Assembly: GCF_001684335.1 (NCBI RefSeq)
Contig: NZ_LOIC01000088.1
Coordinates: forward strand, 1-64,000
Direction of reading: 5' to 3'
Origin: Photorhabdus namnaonensis
GTDB taxonomy: Bacteria; Pseudomonadota; Gammaproteobacteria; Enterobacterales; Enterobacteriaceae
Length of the DNA: 64,000 nt
Part shown: one piece after another, positions 29,969 through 39,043 of the stretch
Numbering within the stretch: the stretch's first letter is position 1
Layout of the letters: each line of letters begins with the position of its first letter
Program-made: the position numbers and the translations under genes
The notes under the pieces: generated by a model
What the model saw: the letters and a program-made list of their open reading frames with translations, nothing else
Databases searched by the model: none
Told to the model about the DNA's origin: nothing

Positions 29969-29983
29969 GCGAGAGGATTATTT

Positions 29984-30844
29984 TCAGGTCGGGGGAAGGT
30001 TAATTTTATCAAAGCGTGAATTTCGTAGCGTTTCTTTGACTCTTTTCAAATTATCTCTGAATTTTGAACCACGGCGTAGGGTAAAACCCGTAGCTAAAAC
30101 ATCAATAACGGTTAATTGAGCGATTCTTGAGACCATTGGCATATAAATATCCGTATCTTCCGGGACGTCCAGAAGAATGGCGAGCGTTGCTCCGTGGGCG
30201 AGGGGAGAATCTTGGGAGGTAATTGCGATAACTGTCGCATCATTTTCTCGCGCAAGTTGTGCTGCTTCCACCAGGCTTTTAGTTCTGCCGGTATGGGAAA
30301 TGAGTACGACGACATCACCTTCGGCACTGTTAATACAGCTCATCCGTTGCATCACAATGTCATCAAAATAGATAACGGGAATGTTGAACCGGAAAAATTT
30401 ATTCATTGCGTCATGGGCGACGGCCGCGGAAGCCCCTAAGCCAAAAAATGAGATTTTCCGGGCTTGAGTCAGTAAATCGACAGCTCGGTTAATAGCTGTG
30501 ATATCCAAATTGTTTTTGACGGTATCCAGAGTTGCCATTACCGATTCAAATATTTTATTGGTGTAGGCACTCACTGTATCGCTCTCTTCAACATTGCGAT
30601 TTACGTAAGGCGTGCCATTGGCAAGACTTTGGGCTAGATGAAGTTTGAAATCGGGAAAACCTTTAGTATCCAGACGGCGGCAAAAACGATTAACTGTGGG
30701 TTCACTGACTTCCGCCATTTTTGCCAGCGTTGCGATACTGGCATGAATTGCAGTTTGTGGTGAAGCTAGGATTATCTGCGCCACTTTTTTTTCTGACTTA
30801 CTCAAGAATTCGATACTATTTTGGACTCGTTCCAGTGTATTCAT
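29984..30844 (-). CDS. hexR: HexR, RpiR-family sugar-metabolism regulator
   Basis: 286 aa. An N-terminal helix-turn-helix (AKMAEVSEPTVNRFCRRLD, about residues 40-60) and a C-terminal SIS domain that binds a sugar phosphate (SFFGLGASAAVAHDAMNKF, ISHTGRTKSLVEAAQLA). In enterobacteria and pseudomonads HexR represses zwf and related genes and is released by 2-keto-3-deoxy-6-phosphogluconate. It diverges from zwf, and a HexR-type site lies before zwf. Confidence 0.94.
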   Translation of the reverse strand: MNTLERVQNSIEFLSKSEKKVAQIILASPQTAIHASIATLAKMAEVSEPTVNRFCRRLDTKGFPDFKLHLAQSLANGTPYVNRNVEESDTVSAYTNKIFESVMATLDTVKNNLDITAINRAVDLLTQARKISFFGLGASAAVAHDAMNKFFRFNIPVIYFDDIVMQRMSCINSAEGDVVVLISHTGRTKSLVEAAQLARENDATVIAITSQDSPLAHGATLAILLDVPEDTDIYMPMVSRIAQLTVIDVLATGFTLRRGSKFRDNLKRVKETLRNSRFDKINLPPT

Positions 30845-31187
30845 AAAACGCAGTTACCTGTGGTTTTGACGATTTCATTCAGAGGAGAAATCTATATAAA
30901 TTTTTATGAAAATATACTATTAGCAAATTGAAGCTGGCAGTAGGAAGTCACAATAATTTAATGTTTTTCATAAAAGTATGACAAGTGTCTAACTTTCACA
31001 TTGGTAATTATCTTTCATAAACGTTGTAAAGTTACATAAAACTATCACATTTTTATCATAGGTAAAACATATTGTTAACATGGAGTCGTGGTTATTCGTT
31101 ATCGCTGTTTACGCGCCATAGTCAAAAGAGTACATTATTGGTTAATGCTGTAACAAAATTACAATATCCCGCAATGAGGAGATACAT
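30845..31187. other. Divergent hexR-zwf control region
   Basis: 343 bp without genes. Besides the HexR site at 31149 it holds a second inverted motif TGTAAAGTTACA at 31025-31036 that may bind the same or another regulator. GAGGAG lies before the zwf start. Confidence 0.6.
31149..31163. promoter_or_regulatory. HexR operator before zwf
   Basis: TGTAACAAAATTACA matches the published HexR palindrome TGTARTAAAATTACA at all but one base. It ends 24 bp before the zwf start, where bound HexR would block transcription. Confidence 0.75.
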
Positions 31188-32663
31188 ATGGCGGTTACTT
31201 CTACAGCTCAGGCTTGTGATTTAGTCATTTTTGGCGCTAAAGGGGATTTGGCTCGCCGGAAATTATTGCCTTCCCTTTATCAGCTTGAGAAAGCGGGTTA
31301 TATCCACCCAAAAACCCGGATTATCGGTGTTGGCCGGGCTGATTGGGATAAAAAGGCGTATACCAAGGTTGTTGAAGAAGCTTTAAATACGTTTTTGCCG
31401 GAAAAATTAGATCCAGAGTTATGGAAGACATTGAGTGAACGTTTGGCGTTCTGCAATCTGGATGTTAATCAAAAGGAAGACTTTGCCAAACTGAAAGCGA
31501 TTCTTAATCAAGAGCACCAGCCTGCAATTCACTATTTTGCCATGCCGCCCAGTACTTTTGGTTCGGTTTGTCACGGATTGGGCCTTGCTGGGTTAAATAA
31601 AGAGCCAAATCGGGTTGTGATGGAAAAACCTTTGGGCACCGATCTTGAATCATCCAGAGCTATTAATGATGAAGTGGCAAAATATTTCAATGAGCGTCAG
31701 GTTTATCGTATCGACCATTATCTGGGTAAAGAAACTGTATTGAATCTATTAGCATTGCGGTTTGCCAATTCTCTGTTTGTGAATAACTGGGATCACCGGA
31801 CAATTGATCATGTACAAATTACGGTAGCTGAAGAAGTCGGTATTGAAGGCCGTTGGGGTTATTTTGACCAAGCTGGGCAAATGCGCGATATGATTCAGAA
31901 TCACCTGTTGCAAATACTGACCATGATTGCTATGTCTCCTCCGGCAGATCTGACGACGGACCGTATCCGTGATGAAAAAGTAAAAGTATTGCGTTCTCTG
32001 CGTCGTATTGATCACACGAATGTGCGGGAGAAAACAGTACGCGGTCAATACACCGCCGGTTTTGTTCAGGGGCACAAGGTACCGGGGTATCTGGAGGAAG
32101 AGGGGGCGAACAAGTCCAGCCGGACGGAAACTTTTGTCTCTATCCGCGTCGATATTGACGACTGGCGTTGGGCAGGGGTTCCCTTCTATCTGAGGACGGG
32201 TAAACGTCTGCCAACGAAATGTTCCGAGGTGGTGGTGTATTTCAAAAAGCCCGCGCTGAATTTGTTCTCTGAATCTTATCAGCAACTACCGCAGAACAAA
32301 CTGACGATTCGTCTGCAACCGGATGAAGGTATTGATATCGAAGTTCTGAACAAAGCCCCGGGCCTGGAGCACAAGCATCGTTTGCAAACTACTAAGCTGG
32401 ATCTGAGTTTCTCTGAAACGTTTAACCATATTTCATTGGCAGATGCTTATGAGAGATTGTTGCTGGAAGCTATGCGGGGTATTCAGGCGCTATTTGTTCG
32501 TCGTGATGAGGTGGAAGAAGCTTGGAAATGGGTTGATTCTATTATGAATGCATGGACGGCGGATAATGATGCGCCTAAGCCTTATCAGGCGGGAACATGG
32601 GGGCCGGTTGCTTCTGTTGCTATGATCACTCGCGACGGTCGTTCGTGGAATGAGTTTGAGTAA
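31188..32663 (+). CDS. zwf: Glucose-6-phosphate 1-dehydrogenase
   Basis: 491 aa, as in E. coli. Makes 6-phosphogluconolactone and NADPH, entering the pentose phosphate pathway. N-terminal Rossmann motif FGAKGDLARRKLLPSLY, catalytic signature RIDHYLGKE (about residue 176-184) and the substrate-binding VMEKPLGTD. GAGGAG is seven bases before the ATG. Monocistronic with a hairpin after the stop. Confidence 0.97.
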   Translation: MAVTSTAQACDLVIFGAKGDLARRKLLPSLYQLEKAGYIHPKTRIIGVGRADWDKKAYTKVVEEALNTFLPEKLDPELWKTLSERLAFCNLDVNQKEDFAKLKAILNQEHQPAIHYFAMPPSTFGSVCHGLGLAGLNKEPNRVVMEKPLGTDLESSRAINDEVAKYFNERQVYRIDHYLGKETVLNLLALRFANSLFVNNWDHRTIDHVQITVAEEVGIEGRWGYFDQAGQMRDMIQNHLLQILTMIAMSPPADLTTDRIRDEKVKVLRSLRRIDHTNVREKTVRGQYTAGFVQGHKVPGYLEEEGANKSSRTETFVSIRVDIDDWRWAGVPFYLRTGKRLPTKCSEVVVYFKKPALNLFSESYQQLPQNKLTIRLQPDEGIDIEVLNKAPGLEHKHRLQTTKLDLSFSETFNHISLADAYERLLLEAMRGIQALFVRRDEVEEAWKWVDSIMNAWTADNDAPKPYQAGTWGPVASVAMITRDGRSWNEFE

Positions 32664-32687
32664 TCGACAAACCTTTCTGTTGAAGCT

Positions 32688-32710
32688 CAAGCCGCGCTGT
32701 AAGCGGCTTG
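32688..32710 (+). terminator. Terminator after zwf
   Basis: CAAGCCGC and GCGGCTTG form an 8-bp stem with a 7-nt loop 24 bp after the stop, followed by GGTTGTTA, a weak T tract. Confidence 0.65.
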
Positions 32711-33092
32711 GGTTGTTATCAACAAGGTATCAGCTTATGTTGATATCAATTCTGTTTTTTTGATTCAACTCTGTTTATCAGATAAAAAATGAGCAAAATT
32801 GAGTGGTTGCTTTCTATTATTTCGTATGGTAGAAGTAATAGGAACACTAACACTATTTATGAGGATTCTTCGTATATCGCGCGGAATATCGGTGCGATGA
32901 AAGAATGAGATATCATGAACAGCGCCAAAAGCGTCAAGTTTCAAAGTTCCACCCACGTGCTTTTCCTTTCTGCCATTTTATCCAGTGAGCATTACTGGTG
33001 TGGTGCATTATAGCGTCTGACTCCTGTTAACCGGTTCTCAACCGGTATTTCTATTTCGTCAAAACGTCAGGTTATTATTTCTCATCTCATGC
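32711..33092. other. Leader region of mdtJI
   Basis: About 380 bp with no firm gene. A short inverted repeat CCGGTT-CTC-AACCGG lies at 33031-33045, about 50 bp before the candidate leader frame. A 63-codon minus-strand frame here has no ribosome site or family likeness. Confidence 0.45.
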
Positions 33093-33164
33093 ATGGATGG
33101 GTTAGATCATTTATTAGCTTGCGTCTTGGCGTGCGTATTTACGTGGTCAGGAGAAAGAAAATGA
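33093..33164 (+). CDS. Candidate leader peptide overlapping mdtJ start
   Basis: A 23-codon frame (starts [11 protein letters not shown], ends WSGERK) whose TGA overlaps the mdtJ ATG as ATGA. In E. coli the spermidine exporter genes mdtJI are preceded by a regulatory upstream frame, mdtU, so this could be an equivalent. No strong ribosome site is seen before it, and another frame reads through into mdtJ, so translation is unproven. Confidence 0.4.
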   Translation: MDGLDHLLACVLACVFTWSGERK

Positions 33165-33577
33165 TTTATTGGTTATTCCTTGCAATGGCAATTGTTACCG
33201 AAGTTATCGGTACCTTATCGATGAAACACGCCAGCGTTTCCGGTGGTGTAGTTGGCATGGCTGTTATGTACATCATGATCGCCACATCCTATATTTTGCT
33301 GGCAATGGCGGTGAAAAAAGTGGCATTGGGCGTTGCGTACGCTTTGTGGGAAGGAGTCGGCATTCTATTTATTACTGTTTTTAGTGTCATGTGGTTTGAT
33401 GAATCACTGTCATTGATGAAAGTAGGTGGTTTGGCTCTGCTGATAACAGGAATTATGTTGATTAAATCCGGCACTAGAAAAGCGGCAGTTAAAAAATCGG
33501 CAGAAGTAGTGAAACAGATGGCAAATAAGGCTGTCAGTGTCGCAACAACTAAAAACAGTAAAATAAAGGAGGCATAA
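33161..33577 (+). CDS. mdtJ: Spermidine export SMR protein MdtJ
   Basis: 138 aa. One half of the MdtJI small multidrug resistance heterodimer that exports spermidine. Four hydrophobic helices; the membrane-embedded Glu is in AIVTEVIGT, with conserved [16 protein letters not shown] and [12 protein letters not shown]. The ATG at 33161 follows AGGAG; the frame extends upstream to 33089 but that part is unlike the family. The C-terminus is longer and more basic than in E. coli. Confidence 0.93.
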   Translation: MIYWLFLAMAIVTEVIGTLSMKHASVSGGVVGMAVMYIMIATSYILLAMAVKKVALGVAYALWEGVGILFITVFSVMWFDESLSLMKVGGLALLITGIMLIKSGTRKAAVKKSAEVVKQMANKAVSVATTKNSKIKEA

Positions 33578-33578
33578 C

Positions 33579-33911
33579 ATGTTGCAACAATTTGAATGGT
33601 GGCATGCGGCGTTCTTATTCCTTGCCGTCGCGTTGGATATTTTAGCGAATATTTTACTGAAACTTTCTAATGGTTTTAGACGTCCTTGGATGGGTGTTCT
33701 CTCGCTTATTGCTGTCCTTGGGGCGTTCAGCGCGCTTGCTCAGGCAGTAAAGGGAATTGAGCTTTCCATTGCTTATGCCTTATGGGGAGCTTTCGGTATT
33801 ATCGCGACGGTTGCTGCTGGCTGGATTATGTTTAATCAGCGTTTGAATTGTAAAGGTTGGGGTGGAATTGCCTTGTTGTTGTTGGGCATGGTGATGATCA
33901 AGATGGCTTAA
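33579..33911 (+). CDS. mdtI: Spermidine export SMR protein MdtI
   Basis: 110 aa. Partner of MdtJ, with four helices. Family features are [22 protein letters not shown] (here Asp-Ile where E. coli has Glu-Ile at the charged membrane position), [27 protein letters not shown] and [10 protein letters not shown]. Begins one base after the mdtJ stop, so it is co-translated. Confidence 0.93.
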   Translation: MLQQFEWWHAAFLFLAVALDILANILLKLSNGFRRPWMGVLSLIAVLGAFSALAQAVKGIELSIAYALWGAFGIIATVAAGWIMFNQRLNCKGWGGIALLLLGMVMIKMA

Positions 33912-34085
33912 GCCGTGGAATAACCCAATCTGGGGGGAGTATGATTTACAGAGATTGTTTTAATTTTGTCGTTCCTGATGCAGCTTATAACTATTTTTTT
34001 CTCTGTTCAGATATTTTGATTAAATACTGTATAACTCCTCCCGCTTTAGTTTTTAATAACGAATTTTATTGTTTATTTCTTATAT

Positions 34086-34124
34086 TATCTGCTGGTATGC
34101 AACTATTTTGCATACCAGCAGATA
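34086..34124. terminator. 17-bp perfect hairpin between mdtI and the zinc-ribbon gene
   Basis: TATCTGCTGGTATGCAA and its exact complement are separated by a 5-nt loop. It lies between convergent genes and probably ends both transcripts, though neither side has a long T run. Confidence 0.75.
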
Positions 34125-34139
34125 TGAATAAAACGACTT

Positions 34140-34376
34140 TTAGCAGGTAAAACATATATCTGGTTTATTTCCATCTTTCAAACGGCAACCAGGACACCAA
34201 GATTGAACGATATGGCGACCATCACCCATATCCCTCATGCCAAAGTCTTCATAGCGATAAAAAACGTGTTGACCCATTGAGGCGGAACAACATGGGCAAC
34301 TTTTGTAGATCTTGCCTTTTACTTCCGCAACAACTGAATCATGAAGGGAATCATTACAACCTGAACAGACATCCAT
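34140..34376 (-). CDS. Small four-knuckle zinc-ribbon protein, unknown function
   Basis: 78 aa with four Cys pairs: VCSGCND, KSCPCCS, WCPGC and ICFTC, enough for two zinc ribbons. The middle (VFYRYEDFGMRDMGDGRHIVQ) shows no enzyme motif. The ATG at 34376 is preferred over 34388 because GGAG stands six bases before it. I do not recognise the family. It lies alone between mdtI and the hip remnant. Confidence 0.6.
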   Translation of the reverse strand: MDVCSGCNDSLHDSVVAEVKGKIYKSCPCCSASMGQHVFYRYEDFGMRDMGDGRHIVQSWCPGCRLKDGNKPDICFTC

Positions 34377-34733
34377 AGAATGCTCCATACCAAGTGATAA
34401 GAGTTATTGAAGATTAGACCTTGTTTATATTCACTAAACAGTGGATCGACACTGATGTGCTTATTAGAAAGTATGGACGACACATAAGTATAATTCAACC
34501 TTGAAAAGGTAAATAATAGAAAATCCATTTGGTGAGTTAACTCTGCCAGATGAAATTAACGCTATTTGTGATAAGCAATATTGGAAACTATTTTATTTAC
34601 ATTGATCACCAGAATATTGTCAGAAACTCAAACATAATATATATTTCAAAAATGAATCATTAAGGGCTATTGCTAAAATAAAGTAGGTATTTTGGCCCGT
34701 TATAATAAATTTATGTGCAGGTTTCTAAGATTC
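34377..34733. other. Spacer between zinc-ribbon gene and hipA remnant
   Basis: About 357 bp, AT-rich. No gene, RNA or repeat is seen. It holds the likely promoter of the zinc-ribbon gene. Confidence 0.45.
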
Positions 34734-35105
34734 TCAAAAAGCTATGGAAAATGGATTTAAAAATTGTCTATGCCAGAGCAATTTCTTATCTATTTCACTT
34801 AATTCAGCTTCTTCGCAGATACTATTCCAATTATCTTGGATTATTGATATTTGTTTGTTAAATATTTCTTTTGCTTTTTGCTCTGAAATATTAAAGTTAT
34901 ACGCAGTTTCCAAACAAGTTTGTAATTGACTTAGATTTTTATTTCCGACTATTAGCATTGCTTGAGATGCTTCATTACCCGATCTACCTTGAGGACATAT
35001 ATCATAAGCAGGGGTTAATCGTGAAAATAATTCTTCTGATGTTTTCTGAGGATTAGTGAAACGATATCGTATAATCTCGGCAAATTTTTCATAACTAGCC
35101 ATCAA
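34734..35105 (-). pseudogene. hipA: hipA kinase remnant with two deletions
   Basis: 123 codons. The C-terminal part reads like HipA (LTPAYDICPQGRSGNEASQAMLIVG, LSQLQTCLETA, KKLLWHRQFLNPFS). The N-terminal half of HipA, about 240 residues, is absent. In addition ELFSR runs straight into LTPAYDICP; in intact relatives the catalytic loop with the NTDDHxRN motif lies between them, so about 26 residues are deleted in frame. The kinase catalytic residues are therefore gone. The frame begins TTG-ATG with no ribosome site, 28 bp after hipB. The description of missing parts is from memory of the family. Confidence 0.8.
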
Positions 35106-35133
35106 ATGTTGGGACTAAACAATCTTTTTGTTG

Positions 35134-35466
35134 TTAGAAATCATCGTATACCTCTCTCTTTTCTTCCTGAATACGCCGTGGTAATAAAACTAATTTACCT
35201 CTTGTTTGTTCTATACGTGTTGAGATAGGAAATTTATCATTGTCAAACAAGTTGATACCTACAAGGTTGGCCAGCTCAAATGCTAATCCTATGGAGCAAC
35301 CCATATCCCCATTTTCAATTTTTTGTAGCGTGGTTCTGGATATACCAGCACGTTCTGCCAAATTCTTTTCTGACCAATGGCGCTGTTTTCTACCTAACTT
35401 GATTTGTTCTCCAAGTAACATGACTGCTTCTTTGGAGAATTTTGAATAGGCTCTATGTTTTAACAT
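35134..35466 (-). CDS. hipB: HipB-like XRE antitoxin/repressor
   Basis: 110 aa. The Xre helix-turn-helix covers about residues 18-75 (LGEQIKLGRKQRHWSEKNLAERAGISRTTLQKIENGD is the core). Such proteins neutralise HipA kinase and repress their own operon. AAGGAGGG stands just before the ATG, the strongest ribosome site in this part of the window. It looks intact although its toxin is broken, and three operator-like palindromes lie upstream. Confidence 0.85.
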   Translation of the reverse strand: MLKHRAYSKFSKEAVMLLGEQIKLGRKQRHWSEKNLAERAGISRTTLQKIENGDMGCSIGLAFELANLVGINLFDNDKFPISTRIEQTRGKLVLLPRRIQEEKREVYDDF

Positions 35467-35478
35467 ACTCCCTCCTTA

Positions 35479-35583
35479 TGACCATTATAGTGGTCATTGA
35501 TGGCCTTGCTGACCACTATAATGGTCATTGTCATGGTTTGTCAAAATAAGAATGTCAATATTAGATGAGCATTATAATGGTCA
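35479..35583. promoter_or_regulatory. Three operator palindromes upstream of hipB
   Basis: TGACCATTATAGTGGTCA at 35479-35496, its reverse complement TGACCACTATAATGGTCA at 35510-35527, and a variant TGAGCATTATAATGGTCA at 35566-35583 (two changes). The arms TGACCA/TGGTCA and centre spacing of 31 and 56 bp suggest co-operative repressor binding by the HipB-like protein. Confidence 0.8.
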
Positions 35584-35829
35584 CATCTTATAGTTCAAGG
35601 CATAGGAGGAAGGTTAGAATTGTTGGATTTATAATACCCCACTTGGAATAATGGATAATATAGCTCATGAAAATGTTAATTAATATTTTATTTTAAAATG
35701 TTATTGTAACTAAATTAATGGAGAAAATTATATCTTATTTACATTAATAACATCTATTGGGATATTCTGAATAACCTCCATATAATTAAAATATAAATGT
35801 AGGTGATGGTGAATATCCCAAAATTAATA
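35584..35829. other. Spacer between hip operators and yoaB
   Basis: AT-rich, about 246 bp, with no supportable gene. Confidence 0.45.
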
Positions 35830-36174
35830 TTAAATACCTGCGATAACTTTTATTTCGACTTTGTATTTAGGGTTCATTAGTTTAGCTTCAACTGTGCAGC
35901 GTACTGGCGCGCTTCCTGCAACAACCCATGCATCCCAGGCGGCATTCATGCCAGCAAACTCTTTTCCATCAGCCAGAAAAATAGTGGCGTCGATAATTTT
36001 GCTTTTATCAGAGCCGAGCCGCTGTAACATAATATCAATAGCGGCCAGTGTATTCGCTGTTTGCTCAGTAATATCACCATCCAGATTTTCCGGTACGGCG
36101 GTGTAGTAAATGGTTTTATTGTAAACTACCGCTTCAGACCAGCGATCCTGTGGATCAATGCGTTCAATTGTCAT
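35830..36174 (-). CDS. yoaB: RidA-family protein YoaB
   Basis: 114 aa. RidA proteins deaminate reactive enamine/imine intermediates; the YoaB subgroup has no defined substrate. Family stretches are NKTIYYTAVPE, TEQTANTLAAID, FAGMNAAWDAWV and the active-site region APVRCTVEAKL. It is divergent from yoaA, as in E. coli. Confidence 0.9.
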   Translation of the reverse strand: MTIERIDPQDRWSEAVVYNKTIYYTAVPENLDGDITEQTANTLAAIDIMLQRLGSDKSKIIDATIFLADGKEFAGMNAAWDAWVVAGSAPVRCTVEAKLMNPKYKVEIKVIAGI

Positions 36175-36274
36175 GGATACTCCTTTCTGTGAATGACTAT
36201 CTGCCTGATTTTGGGTGGTGATCAGAACATACTATTGGCATAATCTCCATCCATTCTATTGAAAGAGACGATTT

Positions 36275-38185
36275 GTGTCAGACGATTTTGCGAAAAATGG
36301 CGCCCTTGCTAAAGCAATAACAGGCTTTAAACCCCGTGATGCTCAAAGAGAAATGGCGGTGGCTATTGAGTGTGCGATTAAAAACCATCAACAATTGGTC
36401 GTGGAAGCAGGTACGGGAACAGGTAAGACATTTGCCTATTTAGCACCCGCGTTACGCTTTGGGCAGAAAGTTATCATTTCCACAGGTTCTAAAGCATTAC
36501 AGGATCAGCTCTATAATCGTGATTTACCGACCGTCGCTGAAGCGATTAATTTCACTGGTAAACTGGCGTTGTTGAAAGGTCGTGCAAATTATCTGTGCTT
36601 GGAACGGTTGGAACAGCACTCTTTTGGTGGTGGACAATTAGATGCGGAAATTTTGTCAGATATTGTTCGGCTAAGAGGCTGGTCTTCACAAACTGAAGAG
36701 GGTGATATCAGTACTTGTCACCAAGTAGCGGAAGATAGCCAGGTTTGGCCGTTGGTAACCAGTACGAACGATAACTGCTTGGGTAGTGATTGTCCGCGTT
36801 ATCAGGAATGCTTTGTTCTCAAAGCTCGTCGCCGGGCAATGGAGGCGGATGTTATTGTTGTTAACCATCATCTGTTTATGGCGGATATGGTCGTGAAAGA
36901 AACGGGATTTGGGGAGTTGATCCCGCAAGCGGAAGTCAAAATATTTGATGAGGCACATCAAATCCCTGATATCGCCAGTCAATATTTTGGTCAGCAATTA
37001 AGTAGCCGCCAACTGATGGATCTCTCCAGAGACATCACTATGGCGTATCGCACGGAAGTCCGGGATCAAGTTCAATTACAAAAGAGCGCGGATCGCCTGA
37101 GTCAGAGTACGCAAGATTTCCGGTTAGCGTTGGGAGAGAACGGTTATCGGGGTAATTTGCGGGAGTTATTGCAAAATCCGCAAGTCCAGAGAGCATTAGT
37201 ATTGCTTGATGATGCGCTTGAGCTTTGTTATGACGTGATGAAATTATCTTTAGGGCGTTCAGTCATGTTGGATGCGGCATTTGAAAGGGCAACAATTTAT
37301 CGTAATCGTCTTAAACGTTTGAAAGAGGTGACTATCCCCGGTTATAGCTATTGGTTTGAAAGTTATGGTCGCCATTTTCTTTTAGCACTCACACCGCTGT
37401 CTGTGGCCGATAAATTTAGTGAGATAATTAATGAGCAATCAGGTTGTTGGGTGTTCACCTCAGCTACACTCTCGGTTAATGAGCAACTTTCCCACTTCAC
37501 TGAGCGGTTGGGTTTAAAAGAGGCGAAAACGTTATTACTGCCAAGTCCATTTGATTATCAACGTCAGACACTACTTTGCGTTCCCCGTCATCTACCATCA
37601 CCAAATCAGCCTGGTAGTGCAAAATGGTTGGCAGAGATGCTCAAACCACTCATTGAAGCCAATCGCGGTCGATGTTTCTTTTTATGTACTTCACACCAGA
37701 TGATGCGCAGTCTGGCTGAAGAGTTCCGTGCCAACATGACATTGCCGGTTTTGGTTCAAGGTGAAACCAGCAAAGGTCAGCTACTTTCGCAATTTATTGC
37801 CGCCGGCAACGCTTTATTGGTGGCAACCAGCAGTTTTTGGGAAGGTGTTGATGTGCGCGGCGAGGCGCTTTCCTGTGTCATTATCGATAGATTGCCCTTT
37901 ACGGCACCGGATGATCCACTGCTAAAAGCCCGTATTGAAGATTGCCAACTGAGAGGCGGTGATGCATTTAATGAAGTTCAGTTGCCGGACGCGGTTATTA
38001 GCTTAAAACAAGGTGTCGGGCGGCTTATTCGTGATATTGATGATTATGGCGTTGTTGTCATTTGTGATAATCGTTTAGTGATGCGTCCATATGGTGAGGT
38101 GTTTTTAAATAGTTTGCCACCTTCGCCACGAACCCGAGATTTAACGAAAGCAGTCGCTTTCCTGCAAGCCCGGCAATCTGAGTAA
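36275..38185 (+). CDS. yoaA: DinG-family DNA helicase YoaA
   Basis: 636 aa. XPD/DinG-like iron-sulphur helicase; E. coli YoaA works with the HolC subunit to rescue damaged forks. Walker A is EAGTGTGKTFAYL, the DEAH box is IFDEAHQIPD, and four Cys for the cluster lie near residues 110-190 (NYLCLERL, STC, DNCLGSDCPRYQECF). Motif VI is QGVGRLIRD. The start is GTG at 36275, giving MSDDFAKNG as in the family. Confidence 0.94.
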   Translation: MSDDFAKNGALAKAITGFKPRDAQREMAVAIECAIKNHQQLVVEAGTGTGKTFAYLAPALRFGQKVIISTGSKALQDQLYNRDLPTVAEAINFTGKLALLKGRANYLCLERLEQHSFGGGQLDAEILSDIVRLRGWSSQTEEGDISTCHQVAEDSQVWPLVTSTNDNCLGSDCPRYQECFVLKARRRAMEADVIVVNHHLFMADMVVKETGFGELIPQAEVKIFDEAHQIPDIASQYFGQQLSSRQLMDLSRDITMAYRTEVRDQVQLQKSADRLSQSTQDFRLALGENGYRGNLRELLQNPQVQRALVLLDDALELCYDVMKLSLGRSVMLDAAFERATIYRNRLKRLKEVTIPGYSYWFESYGRHFLLALTPLSVADKFSEIINEQSGCWVFTSATLSVNEQLSHFTERLGLKEAKTLLLPSPFDYQRQTLLCVPRHLPSPNQPGSAKWLAEMLKPLIEANRGRCFFLCTSHQMMRSLAEEFRANMTLPVLVQGETSKGQLLSQFIAAGNALLVATSSFWEGVDVRGEALSCVIIDRLPFTAPDDPLLKARIEDCQLRGGDAFNEVQLPDAVISLKQGVGRLIRDIDDYGVVVICDNRLVMRPYGEVFLNSLPPSPRTRDLTKAVAFLQARQSE

Positions 38186-38252
38186 AATCGACAGGGTTAT
38201 GATAAAATAGCGCCTTATTTTGGATTATATTTCTTGCCGAGGTGCTTAAGGC

Positions 38253-38948
38253 ATGCCTGTACGAATTCTGGCTATTGATACTGCAACGGAAGCCTGTTCT
38301 GTTGCTCTTTGGAATGATGGCGCCGTTTTGGCGCAGTTTGAAATTTCTCCACGTGAACACACACAACGTATTTTACCTATGGTTCAATCTGTTCTGGCAG
38401 AAGCCGGGATGAGTTTACAGCAGCTTGACGCTTTAGCTTTTGGCCGTGGGCCGGGTAGTTTTACCGGTGTACGTATTGGTGTCGGTATTGCTCAGGGCTT
38501 GGCTCTGGGGGCTGAACTGCCGGTGATTGGTGTGTCAACGCTCAATGCAATGGCTCAAGGTGTTTTTCGTCTGTCAGGTGCAACTCAGGTATTAACTGCC
38601 ATTGATGCTCGGATGGGGGAAGTTTACTGGGGGAAATATATCCGTAATCAGCAAGGTGAATGGCAAGGAAGTGAAACAGAAGCTGTGTTGAGGCCGGAAC
38701 AGGTGCAGGCATTCATGGCTTCATTGAATGGCGATTGGGTAGTTGCTGGGACTGGCTGGCAGGCTTATCCTCAGTTGATGGCAAGTCATTTAACGCTAAC
38801 TGATAGCAGTATCACATTACCTCATGCTGAAGATATGTTACCTCTGGCGATACAGATGTGGCAAAACGGTGAGATGACGGCCGTAGAACATGCTGAACCG
38901 GTATACTTGCGTAATGAAGTTACTTGGAAAAAATTACCCGGTCGTTAA
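38253..38948 (+). CDS. tsaB: tRNA t6A synthesis protein TsaB
   Basis: 231 aa. TsaB (YeaZ) binds TsaD and TsaE to make N6-threonylcarbamoyl-adenosine at A37 of tRNAs reading ANN. ASKHA-fold motifs: [53 protein letters not shown] and [12 protein letters not shown]. It lies 67 bp after yoaA and precedes yeaY, as in E. coli. Confidence 0.95.
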   Translation: MPVRILAIDTATEACSVALWNDGAVLAQFEISPREHTQRILPMVQSVLAEAGMSLQQLDALAFGRGPGSFTGVRIGVGIAQGLALGAELPVIGVSTLNAMAQGVFRLSGATQVLTAIDARMGEVYWGKYIRNQQGEWQGSETEAVLRPEQVQAFMASLNGDWVVAGTGWQAYPQLMASHLTLTDSSITLPHAEDMLPLAIQMWQNGEMTAVEHAEPVYLRNEVTWKKLPGR

Positions 38949-39043
38949 GCATCGGTTGATGAAACTTGTAGTAAAAGAGAGTATCAAATAGATAGAGTTA
39001 TTTTAAGCATCATGATTGGGACAATTTTCAGGAGAAGGTGGTT

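Noticed and set aside
31749-32285. 178-codon minus-strand frame inside zwf
   Set aside because: Fully antisense to the well-conserved zwf gene, without a ribosome site or family likeness.
32765-32956. 63-codon minus-strand frame between zwf and mdtJ
   Set aside because: No ribosome site and no recognisable motif; noted only as spacer.
33857-34150. 97-codon plus-strand frame over the end of mdtI
   Set aside because: Starts inside mdtI in another frame, with no independent ribosome site, and runs through the 34086-34124 hairpin.
34734-35105. Functional HipA toxin
   Set aside because: The N-terminal half and the catalytic loop are missing, so kinase activity is not credible.
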